DNA from: JTS-RE37 sp041743975
GTDB lineage: Bacteria; Bacteroidota; Bacteroidia; Flavobacteriales; Flavobacteriaceae
Length of the DNA stretch: 46,009 nt
Direction of reading: 5' to 3'
Assembly: GCA_041743975.1 (NCBI GenBank)
Contig: JBGTLT010000157.1
Coordinates: 1 to 46,009, forward strand
The notes below the pieces were generated by a model. It was not told the DNA's origin. It searched no databases and saw only the letters and a program-made list of their open reading frames with translations. Below, piece by piece: positions 32,877 to 41,178 of this stretch. Both the position numbers and the translations under genes were made by a program. Numbering within the stretch: position 1 is the stretch's first letter; each line of letters starts with the position of its first letter.

Positions 32877-32895
32877 GATTATAAACTGTATCGCC

Positions 32896-33528
32896 ATGAA
32901 CCTCCTCCTCCACCCGGTGTATTTTCCCAATATCGCTACCTGTGCTGCACTTGTTCAGCACACAGTGACCTGGGAAGTGATGGATAATTATCAAAAACAG
33001 ACGTACAGGAACCGCTGTTATATATGTACAGACCAGGGGAAGCAGCTGCTCACCATCCCCATAAAGCATGTAGGTGGCGACCAGGGCCGGCAGCAATACC
33101 GCAACGTCTGCCTGGACAACTGTTACCCGTGGCAACGGCAGCATTGGCGCACCATGCAGACTGCTTACCGCACCTCCCCTTTCTTTGAGTATTATGAAGA
33201 TGATTTAGCACCCTTGTTTGAAACGCCTTTCAGGCACCTTCTGGATTTCAACTTGAAAACAATTGAAACAATATGCCGGTGTCTGCAGACAGAAATGCCG
33301 GTATCCAAAACAACGGTTTTTGAAAAATTGCCTTCAAGCCTGCTCGATGCCCGAAACCTGGTAAACGCCAAGATACCTGCCCGGGAAACATTTTCGGAAT
33401 ATGTCCAGGTTTTTGGGGACCGTCATGGCTTTATGGCCAATGCAAGCGTCCTGGATCTGTTATTCAATGAAGGACCCCTGGCAATCCAATACCTGGATAA
33501 AACAGACCTGAAACTACTGCATGGATAG
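32896..33528 (+). CDS. WbqC-family protein
   Basis: A 210-residue cytoplasmic protein of the WbqC family: NLLLHPVYFPNIATCAAL near the start, then ETW-like TWEVMDNYQKQTYRNRC, LLTIPIKH, NCYPWQRQHWRTMQTAYRTSPFFEYYEDDLAPLFE, and a C-terminal FGDRHGFMANASVLDLLFNEGP segment. Some family members sit in O-antigen clusters and are thought to act with nucleotide-sugar or glycan enzymes; the biochemical activity is not established to my knowledge. It follows the repeat cluster and overlaps the next gene by 8 bp. Its location after lepB is common in flavobacteria, so it is not evidence of an O-antigen locus here. Confidence 0.85.
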   Translation: MNLLLHPVYFPNIATCAALVQHTVTWEVMDNYQKQTYRNRCYICTDQGKQLLTIPIKHVGGDQGRQQYRNVCLDNCYPWQRQHWRTMQTAYRTSPFFEYYEDDLAPLFETPFRHLLDFNLKTIETICRCLQTEMPVSKTTVFEKLPSSLLDARNLVNAKIPARETFSEYVQVFGDRHGFMANASVLDLLFNEGPLAIQYLDKTDLKLLHG

Positions 33529-33844
33529 GATTTTGATCCACTACGGGATACATTTTCTGGCCCCGGTGATTGTGGGCTTTATTTTTTATAAAGAACATCG
33601 TTTAATGGCTATCCTTATTCTGTTGGGGGGCATTCTGATAGATGTGGACCACCTCTTGGCAACACCCGTTTTTGATCCGGAGCGGTGCAGTATAGGATTT
33701 CACCCACTGCACAGCTACTGGGCAACAGCCCTGTATGTCTCCTTGCTTCTATTCCGGAAAACGCGGATCTTCGGGCTTGCCCTGATGATCCATATTATAG
33801 CGGACCTAACGGACTGCTGCTTATTGGTTGGGGAGGGACATTGA
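33521..33844 (+). CDS. DUF6122-family small membrane protein
   Basis: A 107-residue integral membrane protein with three or four hydrophobic segments. It carries conserved polar residues that look like a metal site: HYGIHFLAP, DVDHLLATPVFDPERCS, GFHPLHSYW and MIHIIADLTDC. This matches the DUF6122 family; the many His/Asp residues at membrane edges resemble YdjM-type metal-dependent membrane hydrolases, but no activity is known. It is coupled to the WbqC gene by an 8-bp overlap. Its 3' end overlaps the convergent nuclease gene by 24 bp. Confidence 0.8.
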   Translation: MDRILIHYGIHFLAPVIVGFIFYKEHRLMAILILLGGILIDVDHLLATPVFDPERCSIGFHPLHSYWATALYVSLLLFRKTRIFGLALMIHIIADLTDCCLLVGEGH

Positions 33845-34852
33845 AGCCATGATTGGCTGATGGTCCGAAAGATTTACATTAAAAACCTGGTGCGATTTAA
33901 TTTCATATGCTGGGTCTGCAAGTATAAAATCTATTCGTGCCGGAAAATATTCGAGATCATAGGTACTGCCGAATCCTGTCCCCATTTTGTCGAAGGTATC
34001 GGTAAGGCCTCCTTTTACAATATGGTACACATTGGAGAACTGGGTATTGTTAAAATCGCCACAGATTATTTTCCTGTATGGCGTGGTGGCCTTATGACCT
34101 TCTAAAATCCGGGCCTGTTCCTCCTGTTTGGAGAAAGCCTTCCCCAGCCGTTTGAAAACTTTACCCGATTGCTCCTTTGCAATGCCACTGGGCGTTGGGT
34201 TGATCCGCAAGGATTCGAGATGCACATTATAAATTCTGATGGTATCTTCCCGGAACAGGATATCGGCAAAAATAGCATTGTTGTGGCTATGTGGAAAATC
34301 AAGGGAACCCTTCATCAGGATGGGGGTTTTGGAAAAAATAGCCTGGACCATCTTAAGGTCATTTGGGAAAAAGGTATTAACGTACTGATAGGGATATTGT
34401 GAAAACCGGGTAGCCCTGATTATTTCGAATTCCTGGATACAGACAACATCCGGATCCTTTTCAGTAATAAAATCTACGATTTTGTCCCCCAATCCGGGGT
34501 TGTCTGTCGACTCATATTTATTGAAAGCCCTGGCATTGAAACTCATGACGGTGAGGTCGTCCCGGGTCACTTCCGCTGTCTTGTTTCCTATTTTGTAAAA
34601 CGATCCCAGGACCACATAGCCAATACCCAGGGCGACAAAGGAAGCAAGCCATTTCCTTTTTTTCCGGAGAATCCAATAGACCAGGAAGACAATGTTAACC
34701 AGCATCAACACGGGCACCATAAGGCTTATGAGGGAGATTTGTGAAAAGTTGGCCAGGGAAATATAGGGCAGTATACTTGCCGTCAACAGCAATCCGGCGA
34801 AGATCAGATTAATAAACCATAATACAGATTGGATAAGGGAAGTTCGTTTCAC
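33821..34852 (-). CDS. Membrane-anchored endonuclease/exonuclease/phosphatase-family protein
   Basis: A 343-residue protein with three N-terminal membrane helices (about 10-95; WFINLIFAGLLLTASI, SLMVPVLMLVNIVFLVYWI, WLASFVALGIGYVVLGSFY), followed by an EEP-fold catalytic domain. The domain has MSFNARAF, CIQEFE (metal-binding Glu), YNVHLESL (His), CGDFNNTQ, RIDFILAD and SDHQPI (catalytic Asp-His). Family members hydrolyse phosphodiesters in DNA, RNA, phospholipid or inositol phosphates. The helix topology would put the domain on one face of the inner membrane, so a DNA-repair role with the adjacent mutL is not implied. Last gene of the leftward operon, 3 bp after a rhomboid gene. Confidence 0.87.
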   Translation of the reverse strand: MKRTSLIQSVLWFINLIFAGLLLTASILPYISLANFSQISLISLMVPVLMLVNIVFLVYWILRKKRKWLASFVALGIGYVVLGSFYKIGNKTAEVTRDDLTVMSFNARAFNKYESTDNPGLGDKIVDFITEKDPDVVCIQEFEIIRATRFSQYPYQYVNTFFPNDLKMVQAIFSKTPILMKGSLDFPHSHNNAIFADILFREDTIRIYNVHLESLRINPTPSGIAKEQSGKVFKRLGKAFSKQEEQARILEGHKATTPYRKIICGDFNNTQFSNVYHIVKGGLTDTFDKMGTGFGSTYDLEYFPARIDFILADPAYEIKSHQVFNVNLSDHQPIMASMSLPNQ

Positions 34853-34855
34853 AAT

Positions 34856-35731
34856 TCAATCATCTTTTCCTGCTTTGAATAAAAAATCCTTCTCCTCTTT
34901 TGAAAGGCTTTCATAACCTGATTTGCTGATTTTGTCCAATATGGAGTCAATTTTCCGTTGCCGGCTTTCCTTATCATAATTAACCTTGGTAACCGTGGCG
35001 GACTGTTTCTTGCGATAAACCGTTTTTAAAGGGGCCTTTTTCTCCTTCTGCTTAAAGAGGTTGCCCAAACCTTCCAGGAACCGGGAGAACCCGGCACCGA
35101 TGTCCCGGCCCTGCAATAACTGGCGTGCATAAACATATCCCAGGAAAGCGCCTCCCAAATGTGCCAGGTGCCCGCCAGCGTTGCCGCTAATGGGAATCTG
35201 TATAAGGTCGATAAGGACAAAAAATGCACCTACATGCCACAATTTTACATTGAAGAAAAACACCCTTACATCCTGGTTGGGGATATAGGCACATACAAAT
35301 ATAAGTACCGCGGTTACCCCGGCCGATGCCCCTATCAAAGCGGTATTGACCCCAAGGAAGACCGGAAATACATTATAACTGAGGAGGAAAATAAGCCCTC
35401 CAAGGATAACCCCGAGGAAATATACATTGATAAACTTTGCCGGATTGAACAAGTTAAGGAATATCCTGGCTGAGAAATACAGCATCAACATGTTCCAGAA
35501 CAAATGCCAGATACCCCCGTGAAAAAAGGAATACGTAACCAGTGACCAGGGTTTCGCTAGAAAATCGAAAAAGTCCTTCGGCAACTCAAACCACTGTACT
35601 ATAGCATCCTGGTGAAGGCTGGTTAAAAAGGGAAATAGTGCATTTATGATAAATACAAGCACATTAACAGCTATCAGCTTCTCAGCAATACTGAGGCGTG
35701 CAAATTGATATCTTAAGTTTCCTGTGCTCAT
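34856..35731 (-). CDS. Rhomboid-family intramembrane serine protease (with C-terminal extension)
   Basis: A 291-residue membrane protease with about six membrane helices. The catalytic dyad is visible: Ser136 in IGASAG and His191 in GGHLAHLGGAFLG. The FFHGGIWHLFWNMLMLYF segment holds the HxxxN oxyanion motif (His76, Asn80). After the membrane domain a charged ~75-residue tail ends with SGYESLSKEEKDFLFKAGKDD; such tails are common in Bacteroidota rhomboids and may be regulatory. The substrate is unknown. It starts immediately after the stop codon of a second rhomboid gene, so the two are a tandem pair, probably an old duplication. Confidence 0.92.
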   Translation of the reverse strand: MSTGNLRYQFARLSIAEKLIAVNVLVFIINALFPFLTSLHQDAIVQWFELPKDFFDFLAKPWSLVTYSFFHGGIWHLFWNMLMLYFSARIFLNLFNPAKFINVYFLGVILGGLIFLLSYNVFPVFLGVNTALIGASAGVTAVLIFVCAYIPNQDVRVFFFNVKLWHVGAFFVLIDLIQIPISGNAGGHLAHLGGAFLGYVYARQLLQGRDIGAGFSRFLEGLGNLFKQKEKKAPLKTVYRKKQSATVTKVNYDKESRQRKIDSILDKISKSGYESLSKEEKDFLFKAGKDD

Positions 35732-36484
35732 TTATGTATCCCAGCGATTTTTGTTAAATTGTTGCTTCTTCCAGTACCACATCATCAGAAATCCGAAGAG
35801 GGCACCACCGACATGCGCGAAATGCGCTATTCCACTTCCAAATATAGAATAACCTGTCACACCGGAAAATAAGTCGAGCGCAATTAATACAGGAATAAAG
35901 TATTTGGCCTTGATCGGGATAGGAAGGAAGATGAGGAAGAGCTCCATGTTGGGATAGGACATCCCGAATGCCACCAAAATGCCATAGATAGCCCCTGACG
36001 CGCCTACCGCAGGAGTGTAAAAGGCACTTGCAAAATTCTCAACGATTCCCGCTGGTGCAATCTGTTTGAGCCTTTCCACATCAATGCCATTGGGATGTGC
36101 CAGAGCTTCCAGTATTTGCGTTTCCTGTAAACCTGCGCTGATCAGGGCATCTATTCCTTCATTGAAATAATAATAATTGACCCCGGTGTGGATCAGGGCG
36201 GCACCAAGCCCAGCGGAGAAGTAGAAAAAAAGGAATTTGTTCCGGCCCCACATGCGTTCCAAGGGGGACCCAAACGCCCATAAGGCATACATATTGAAGA
36301 GTATATGCGTAAATCCACCGTGCATAAACATATGGGAAACCAGTTGCCACCAGCGGAAGTTCTCGTTTAGAGGAAAGTAGAGTGAAAACCATTGGTACAT
36401 TTGTTCCCCGTACAAATTGGTGGCAACAAAAAAAAGTACATTAATGATCAGCAAATGCTTGATAGCGTCTGTAATTCTACCCAT
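35732..36484 (-). CDS. Rhomboid-family intramembrane serine protease
   Basis: A 250-residue membrane protease with a complete active site: Ser163 in VGASGAIYG, His224 in AHFAHVGGALFGF, and the HxxxN motif in FTHILFNMYALWAFG (His60, Asn64). A roughly 50-residue loop lies between the second helix region and the serine helix (about 105-158; EGIDALISAGLQETQILEAL...), longer than in E. coli GlpG. It begins directly after the mutL stop codon with no spacer, and the next rhomboid starts directly after its own stop. Substrate unknown. The two neighbours differ enough that they are likely to have distinct substrates. Confidence 0.93.
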   Translation of the reverse strand: MGRITDAIKHLLIINVLFFVATNLYGEQMYQWFSLYFPLNENFRWWQLVSHMFMHGGFTHILFNMYALWAFGSPLERMWGRNKFLFFYFSAGLGAALIHTGVNYYYFNEGIDALISAGLQETQILEALAHPNGIDVERLKQIAPAGIVENFASAFYTPAVGASGAIYGILVAFGMSYPNMELFLIFLPIPIKAKYFIPVLIALDLFSGVTGYSIFGSGIAHFAHVGGALFGFLMMWYWKKQQFNKNRWDT

Positions 36485-38329
36485 CTATAAAAATTTTTTC
36501 TCTATATCGCCTTCCGAAATGGTGACATAAATGGATTTGTTAAAGGGACTCAATTCGGATTCCTTGCAGGCGAAAAGATCATTGACCAGGGCAAGTTGGG
36601 AGACGTTGTCCAATAATTCCCCAGTCTTAACCGCCAATGTTTTCGAAAGGGTTTTGGCCAGCACATCGGACTGTGAAAAGCTCTCCCCGGGCAATTCGTT
36701 TTGCACGTCCGATATCAGTTGGTCCAGGATAATGCCCACTTCGCTCTCGGGGATCAGTACCGGGACGCCTGTGATGTGTACAACCTCCTTGTCCAAATCC
36801 CCTAAAACAAAACCAAGGCTTGTGAGGTTGTCCTGAATCTGCCGTATAATTTCGAGCTCAGAAGCTGTAAATGAGAGGGACAATGGAAATAGCAATTGCT
36901 GGCTTACAGTGTTTTTTACGGTGATGATCCGTAAAAACCGTTCATAGAGTATTCGTTGATGGGCCCTCGACTGATGAATGATGAGCATCCCGGATTTTAT
37001 GGTGGTTATGACATATTTCCTCCCCAGTTGCAGCGAGGAAATAACGGATTCCCCAGGTTCATTATGGCCTTCAAAAATGGTACTGGTAAGGACCTCCTGT
37101 TCAAAGCCATCACGCTGTGACAAAGTATCTGTTTCCAGGGATTGCAGCCCCCTGTACATTCGTTCCCAGGCATTGGGATACAAGGTGCCCCCCTGAGTTG
37201 GGATACGTATGTCCCCGGCATTCCTAAAAGGATTGAAGGAAGTATCCACGCTCAGGTGGGGCTGGCTGGCTTCCTTTTGCCTGTAGGCATAGGGTGTATC
37301 GAGATTTTGATCATGGTCAAAATCGAGGACAGGGGCCACGCTGAATTGTCCCAGGCTATGTTTGATGGTAGACCTCAGGATGGCATAAAGCGTTTGCTCA
37401 TCGTCGAATTTTATCTCGGTCTTGGTGGGATGTATATTGATGTCTATCGAAGAAGGCGCCACTTCAAGATTCAGGAAATACCCGGGAAAGAATTCGGGTT
37501 TCAACAATCCCTCAAAAGCACTGGCTACCGCATGATGGAGGTACGGGCTCTTTATAAAGCGTTGGTTGACGAAGAAAAACTGTTCCCCCCTGCTCTTTTT
37601 GGCAAATTCTGGTTTACAGATGAACCCGCTGATCCTTACAACCTGTGTTTCCTCATTTACAGGTACCAGTTTTTCATTGGTCTTCCCCCCGAACAGATGA
37701 ACGATCCGTTTCCTGAAATTCCCGGCTGGGAGGGAGATCAGCTCACTCCCGTTATTGAAAAAGTGAAACCCAACACCCGGATGTGCCAGGGCCACCCTAT
37801 GGAATTCATCTGTGATATGCCGTAGTTCGACCTGGTTGGATTTCAGGAAATTTCGGCGGGCAGGGATATTGAAAAAAAGGTGTTTAACAGATACCGATGT
37901 TCCTTCCGGGGATGCAGTAACCTCCTGGGAGACTAGCTTACTCCCTTCTATTTTGATCAATGTCCCCAGGTCTTCCGTGCCTTGCCTTGTTTGCATTTCA
38001 ACATGTGAAATGGCCGCGATAGCGGCTAATGCCTCCCCCCGAAAGCCTTTTGTATGCAGTTGGAAAAGGTCTTCGGCACTTCTGATCTTGGAGGTGGCGT
38101 GGCGTTCAAAGCTCAGCCTGGTATCGGTAGGGCTCATCCCGAACCCGTCATCAACAACCTGAATAAGCGACTTACCCCCGTCCTTTACTATCAGTTTTAC
38201 GACAGAGGCCCTGGCGTCAATGGCATTCTCCAGCAATTCCTTTACAACCGAGGCTGGCCGCTGTACAACTTCCCCTGCGGCAATCTGGTTGGCTACATGA
38301 TCTGGCAACAATTGAATGATATCTGCCAT
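36485..38329 (-). CDS. mutL: DNA mismatch repair protein MutL
   Basis: A 614-residue MutL. The N-terminal GHKL ATPase is complete: ENAIDARA (about 34-41), DDGFGM (60-65), RHATSKI (76-82), TKGFRGEALAAI (93-104), and the FVNQRFIK and DINIHPTK motifs of the transducer domain. The C-terminal dimerisation domain (about 430-614) has the endonuclease motif DQHAxxExxxxE replaced by HQSRAHQRILYE (452-463). The CPHGRP-type motif is replaced by SPFNKS (594-599), while the ACK motif (587-589) remains. It therefore probably lacks the nicking activity of endonuclease MutLs. It overlaps the upstream 96-residue gene by one base and is followed with no spacer by two rhomboid genes. Confidence 0.95.
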   Translation of the reverse strand: MADIIQLLPDHVANQIAAGEVVQRPASVVKELLENAIDARASVVKLIVKDGGKSLIQVVDDGFGMSPTDTRLSFERHATSKIRSAEDLFQLHTKGFRGEALAAIAAISHVEMQTRQGTEDLGTLIKIEGSKLVSQEVTASPEGTSVSVKHLFFNIPARRNFLKSNQVELRHITDEFHRVALAHPGVGFHFFNNGSELISLPAGNFRKRIVHLFGGKTNEKLVPVNEETQVVRISGFICKPEFAKKSRGEQFFFVNQRFIKSPYLHHAVASAFEGLLKPEFFPGYFLNLEVAPSSIDINIHPTKTEIKFDDEQTLYAILRSTIKHSLGQFSVAPVLDFDHDQNLDTPYAYRQKEASQPHLSVDTSFNPFRNAGDIRIPTQGGTLYPNAWERMYRGLQSLETDTLSQRDGFEQEVLTSTIFEGHNEPGESVISSLQLGRKYVITTIKSGMLIIHQSRAHQRILYERFLRIITVKNTVSQQLLFPLSLSFTASELEIIRQIQDNLTSLGFVLGDLDKEVVHITGVPVLIPESEVGIILDQLISDVQNELPGESFSQSDVLAKTLSKTLAVKTGELLDNVSQLALVNDLFACKESELSPFNKSIYVTISEGDIEKKFL

Positions 38330-38619
38330 TATTGCGAATAGAATATGGATAGATCAAAATCTATGATGTAAAGGAATAATAGCAGGAGAATCGAAATAAT
38401 GGCCAGCATTCTAATTTTTAAATTCCGGTCCCCTTTCCTGCGGGTGTCTGCTAAAGCTCCGGTTATTTTGCTTTTCAGACCCCCGGGGGAATCTACAGTG
38501 CTACGGTATTTATCAAGTTTACGTTCTATCTTAAAGGGGTTGCCCTTTCCCTGGTCATCGTAATAACGCGGTGAATAATTGTATTTCCTGTTCTTGCGTA
38601 ATCTTGTGAATTTTCCCAT
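38329..38619 (-). CDS. Small basic single-pass membrane protein, function unknown
   Basis: A 96-residue protein with a strongly basic, tyrosine-rich N-terminus (TRLRKNRKYNYSPRYY) and one membrane helix near the C-terminus (about 70-88; LAIISILLLLFLYIIDF), so it should be a tail-anchored type protein. I recall homologues in flavobacteria named 'riboflavin synthase subunit beta', which I think reflects only the neighbouring ribH gene; nothing in this sequence resembles riboflavin synthase. It overlaps mutL by one base (TAATG-type junction) and has its own strong promoter-like element upstream, making it the first gene of the mutL-rhomboid operon. Confidence 0.75.
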   Translation of the reverse strand: MGKFTRLRKNRKYNYSPRYYDDQGKGNPFKIERKLDKYRSTVDSPGGLKSKITGALADTRRKGDRNLKIRMLAIISILLLLFLYIIDFDLSIFYSQ

Positions 38620-38648
38620 AACACCGTGACTTCAAAGTTACTTAAAAT

Positions 38649-38678
38649 CAAAAATAATGCCGGGGTATACTTGCCAAA
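38649..38678 (-). promoter_or_regulatory. Promoter of the mutL-rhomboid-nuclease operon
   Basis: On the minus strand TTTG (38678-38675) is followed after 18 bp by TATTTTTG (38656-38649), a perfect Bacteroidota -33/-7 pair. It ends 30 bp before the first start codon at 38619. Confidence 0.65.
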
Positions 38679-38693
38679 AATTGTTAACAGTAC

Positions 38694-38708
38694 GGCCGTT
38701 TGCCGGCC
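38694..38708 (-). terminator. GC-rich stem-loop after ribH
   Basis: GGCCG/CGGCC with a 5-nt loop lies about 30 bp beyond the ribH stop codon on the minus strand. A run of five T follows about 10 nt later, so it is at best a weak terminator separating ribH from the mutL operon. Confidence 0.3.
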
Positions 38709-38737
38709 ATTTCCTGCTTTTGGCGGCAGGGGGTTGT

Positions 38738-39214
38738 TCACAGGCTGGCCATCCTGATTGCTGCAATCGCTGCTTCGGTACCTTTGTTGCCATGTTTGCC
38801 CCCACTGCGGTCCCTGGCTTGTTGTAGGGTGTCATCCGTTAGCACGCAAAAGATTACGGGGACATTCAAATTGACATTTAAATCCTTGATTCCCTGGGAG
38901 GTGGCACTGCAGACATAGTGGAAATGGTCTGTTTCTCCCTTGATAACACTCCCAATGGCAATAACAGCATCGATTGTATGGGCGGATATCAATTTTTTGC
39001 ACCCGAAAATCAATTCTAAACTCCCGGGGACATTCCAGCGGATGATTTGGTCTGCCCGGGCCCCACAGGCAAGCAATGTATCAAGGGCACCCTGGTATAG
39101 GGCTTCTGTGATTTCTGAATTCCATTCGGATACGACGATCCCGAATCGAAGGCCCTCGGCGCCGGGGATCTTAGCTTTGTCGTAGTCAGACAGGTTTTTG
39201 TTTGCAGTAGCCAT
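38738..39214 (-). CDS. ribH: 6,7-dimethyl-8-ribityllumazine synthase
   Basis: RibH (lumazine synthase) condenses 5-amino-6-ribitylaminouracil with a C4 phosphate to give the riboflavin precursor. The 158-residue protein has the expected motifs GIVVSEWNSEITEAL, VPGSLELIF, IAIGSVIKGETDHFHYVC with catalytic His97, and the late NKGTEAA stretch. Usual bacterial length. It lies 1 bp after the TPR-protein gene and is probably cotranscribed with it. No FMN riboswitch is visible upstream and no other rib gene is adjacent. Confidence 0.95.
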   Translation of the reverse strand: MATANKNLSDYDKAKIPGAEGLRFGIVVSEWNSEITEALYQGALDTLLACGARADQIIRWNVPGSLELIFGCKKLISAHTIDAVIAIGSVIKGETDHFHYVCSATSQGIKDLNVNLNVPVIFCVLTDDTLQQARDRSGGKHGNKGTEAAIAAIRMASL

Positions 39215-39215
39215 T

Positions 39216-39983
39216 TTATTTCCCGCTTTTCACCATCCCGATGAAAACATCAATGGTCTGAGCCTCATCCGAGTCAGGGAATTCCTCTTTGATACGCTGG
39301 AAAAACTTCAATGCTTTATCCTGTTGCTCCAGTTCCATGGCGGTAACCCCCGCTTTGAAAAGGAACCGTGGGGTGGTATAATTATTGGTATTGTGGGCGA
39401 TGGCCTTTTCATAATATCCCAGCGCATCGGCCGGTTGCCCCAACTGCATAAAGGCATCCCCGATACCCCCTAAAGCCAGCGGGCCCGACATTTCTTCATC
39501 CGTGGAAAATTCTTCCAGGTACCGTATGGCCTCATCGTATTGCTGCATATTCAGGTAGGCCATACCCGTGGAGTATGCCGCAAGGTTAGCGGCTTTAGTG
39601 CCGTTATATTCATCAATGATATCCAGGAATCCATATTTGCCTTCTGCACCATTCAATGCCAGGTTGTATAACGAATCCTTTTCTGTGGCGCTGTTGAGGG
39701 CCTGGTCAAAATATTGCTGGGGATAGAACATTTCGTTTGCCGCGCTGGTCTCCTTTGGTTTCAAAATGAACTGGTTGTACGCCAGATACCCCAGGATACC
39801 GACAGCAATGACCACAATGACCCCCAGTATATAATTCTGGTTCCGGGCAACCCATTGCTCAGAGCGGGATGCACTCTCGTCCAGGGTGCTAAAAACCTCG
39901 GCCGTAGTACTCCCCTGCTCACTAAGCTCCCTGCCTTCAGCTTTATTTTTTGGTTTGAAACCCTTCTTTTTATATGTTGCCAT
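39216..39983 (-). CDS. Tetratricopeptide-repeat inner-membrane protein (YfgM-like architecture)
   Basis: A 255-residue protein with a basic cytoplasmic N-terminus (MATYKKKGFKPKNKAE), one membrane helix (about 55-75; YILGVIVVIAVGILGYLAY) and a periplasmic-type TPR domain (about 105-250; AAYSTGMAYLNMQQYDEAIRYLEEF, ALGGIGDAFMQLGQPADALGYYEKA). Architecture resembles YfgM of the Sec/BAM-linked chaperone network, but sequence identity to it cannot be judged here. I chose ATG 39983: a longer TTG-started frame to 40025 would run through the promoter element at 40004-40032. It is upstream of ribH and divergent from recF. Confidence 0.82.
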   Translation of the reverse strand: MATYKKKGFKPKNKAEGRELSEQGSTTAEVFSTLDESASRSEQWVARNQNYILGVIVVIAVGILGYLAYNQFILKPKETSAANEMFYPQQYFDQALNSATEKDSLYNLALNGAEGKYGFLDIIDEYNGTKAANLAAYSTGMAYLNMQQYDEAIRYLEEFSTDEEMSGPLALGGIGDAFMQLGQPADALGYYEKAIAHNTNNYTTPRFLFKAGVTAMELEQQDKALKFFQRIKEEFPDSDEAQTIDVFIGMVKSGK

Positions 39984-40003
39984 TTTGAATTTTATTCGTG
40001 GCG

Positions 40004-40032
40004 CAAAAATAAAGGTTTTATCCAAAACCCAA
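40004..40032 (-). promoter_or_regulatory. Promoter of the TPR protein-ribH operon
   Basis: On the minus strand TTG (40032-40030) is followed after 18 bp by TATTTTTG (40011-40004), a full match to the Bacteroidota -33/-7 pattern. The -7 ends 21 bp before the start codon at 39983, which also settles that start. On the plus strand TATTTTG (40058-40064) is a weaker candidate -7 for recF. Confidence 0.6.
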
Positions 40033-40097
40033 GGGTAATTTATTCGTTATTTTTCGATATTTTGCACCCCCTTTAGCCATATTCAAAGAACCCTTGC

Positions 40098-41177
40098 ATG
40101 TTACTCAAGAAATTATCCCTGATCAACTATAAAAATTTCGGATCACAGGATTTTGTTTTCGATACAAAAATAAACTGCCTGGTGGGGGATAATGGAATTG
40201 GCAAAACCAATGTTCTGGACGCCATATACCACCTGTCATTCGGAAAAAGCTACTTCAATCCCCTGGCCTCCCAAAATATTAAGCATGGAGAGGATTTTTT
40301 CGTAATTGAAGGCCACTTTGAACATCATGACAGGGAAGAAAAAATCGTTTGCAGCCTGAAGCGTGGGATGAAGAAAATGATCAAACGCAATGGGAAAGCT
40401 TATGATAAGCTATCAGACCACATAGGGCTTTTACCCCTGGTTATCATCTCCCCTGCCGACCGGGATCTTATTATTGAGGGCAGTGAAACACGCCGAAAAT
40501 TCATGGATGGGGTGATCAGCCAGTCCAATCCCGATTACTTACAGGCATTGATCAAATACAATAAGGTGCTGGCCCAGCGGAACGCGCTTTTAAAATACTT
40601 TGGTGTCAACCATACCTTTAACGCCACCAACATTTCGGTATATAACGAACAACTGGCTGCGTATAGCACCCTTATCTACCGGGAACGCGTGGGATTTATT
40701 AAAGAATTCATTACTATATTCCAGGAGCAGTACAGTGCCATTACGGGGGGTACTGAATCTGTGGGCTTGCATTACGAGAGCCAATTGTCTGGCTGTGGCC
40801 TCCTGGAACTTCTGGAACAGAACCTGGAGAAGGACCGGGCTTTGCAATATACGAATGCCGGTATCCACAAAGATGACCTGAGTTTTGAAATTGAGGGGCA
40901 CCCAATCAAAAAATTCGGCAGCCAGGGGCAGCAAAAATCCTATTTGATCGCCTTGAAATTTGCCCAGTTCCACCTGATCAAAAAACAGGTTAAAACCTTG
41001 CCTATCCTTTTGCTGGATGATATTTTTGACAAATTGGACGAGCACAGGGTATCCCGCATTATCAGCCTGGTGGATGATGCCAATTTCGGACAAATCTTTA
41101 TCAGCGATACGCACGCAGAGCGTACTGAAAATGTGGTAAAATCAATTCATCAATCGTATAAAATCATTAAATTGTAA
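40098..41177 (+). CDS. recF: DNA replication and repair protein RecF
   Basis: A 359-residue SMC-like ATPase that loads RecA at gaps with RecO and RecR. Walker A is GDNGIGKT (30-37), the ABC signature lies in FGSQGQQKSYLIALKFAQ, and Walker B is LPILLLDDIFDKLDEHR. The N-terminal KLSLINYKNFG and SPADRDLIIEGSETRRKFMDGVISQ are classic RecF stretches. Length is normal. dnaN and dnaA are not adjacent, so this is not the origin-type cluster; a lipoprotein gene follows after 1 bp and a DUF721/DciA-like gene after that. Confidence 0.96.
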   Translation: MLLKKLSLINYKNFGSQDFVFDTKINCLVGDNGIGKTNVLDAIYHLSFGKSYFNPLASQNIKHGEDFFVIEGHFEHHDREEKIVCSLKRGMKKMIKRNGKAYDKLSDHIGLLPLVIISPADRDLIIEGSETRRKFMDGVISQSNPDYLQALIKYNKVLAQRNALLKYFGVNHTFNATNISVYNEQLAAYSTLIYRERVGFIKEFITIFQEQYSAITGGTESVGLHYESQLSGCGLLELLEQNLEKDRALQYTNAGIHKDDLSFEIEGHPIKKFGSQGQQKSYLIALKFAQFHLIKKQVKTLPILLLDDIFDKLDEHRVSRIISLVDDANFGQIFISDTHAERTENVVKSIHQSYKIIKL

Positions 41178-41178
41178 C

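Noticed and set aside
32624..32878. 84-codon open frame between lepB and the WbqC gene
   Set aside because: It is built entirely from dispersed repeat fragments and has no protein-like composition.
39984..40025. TTG-started extension of the TPR protein
   Set aside because: It would run through the -33/-7 promoter elements at 40004-40032.
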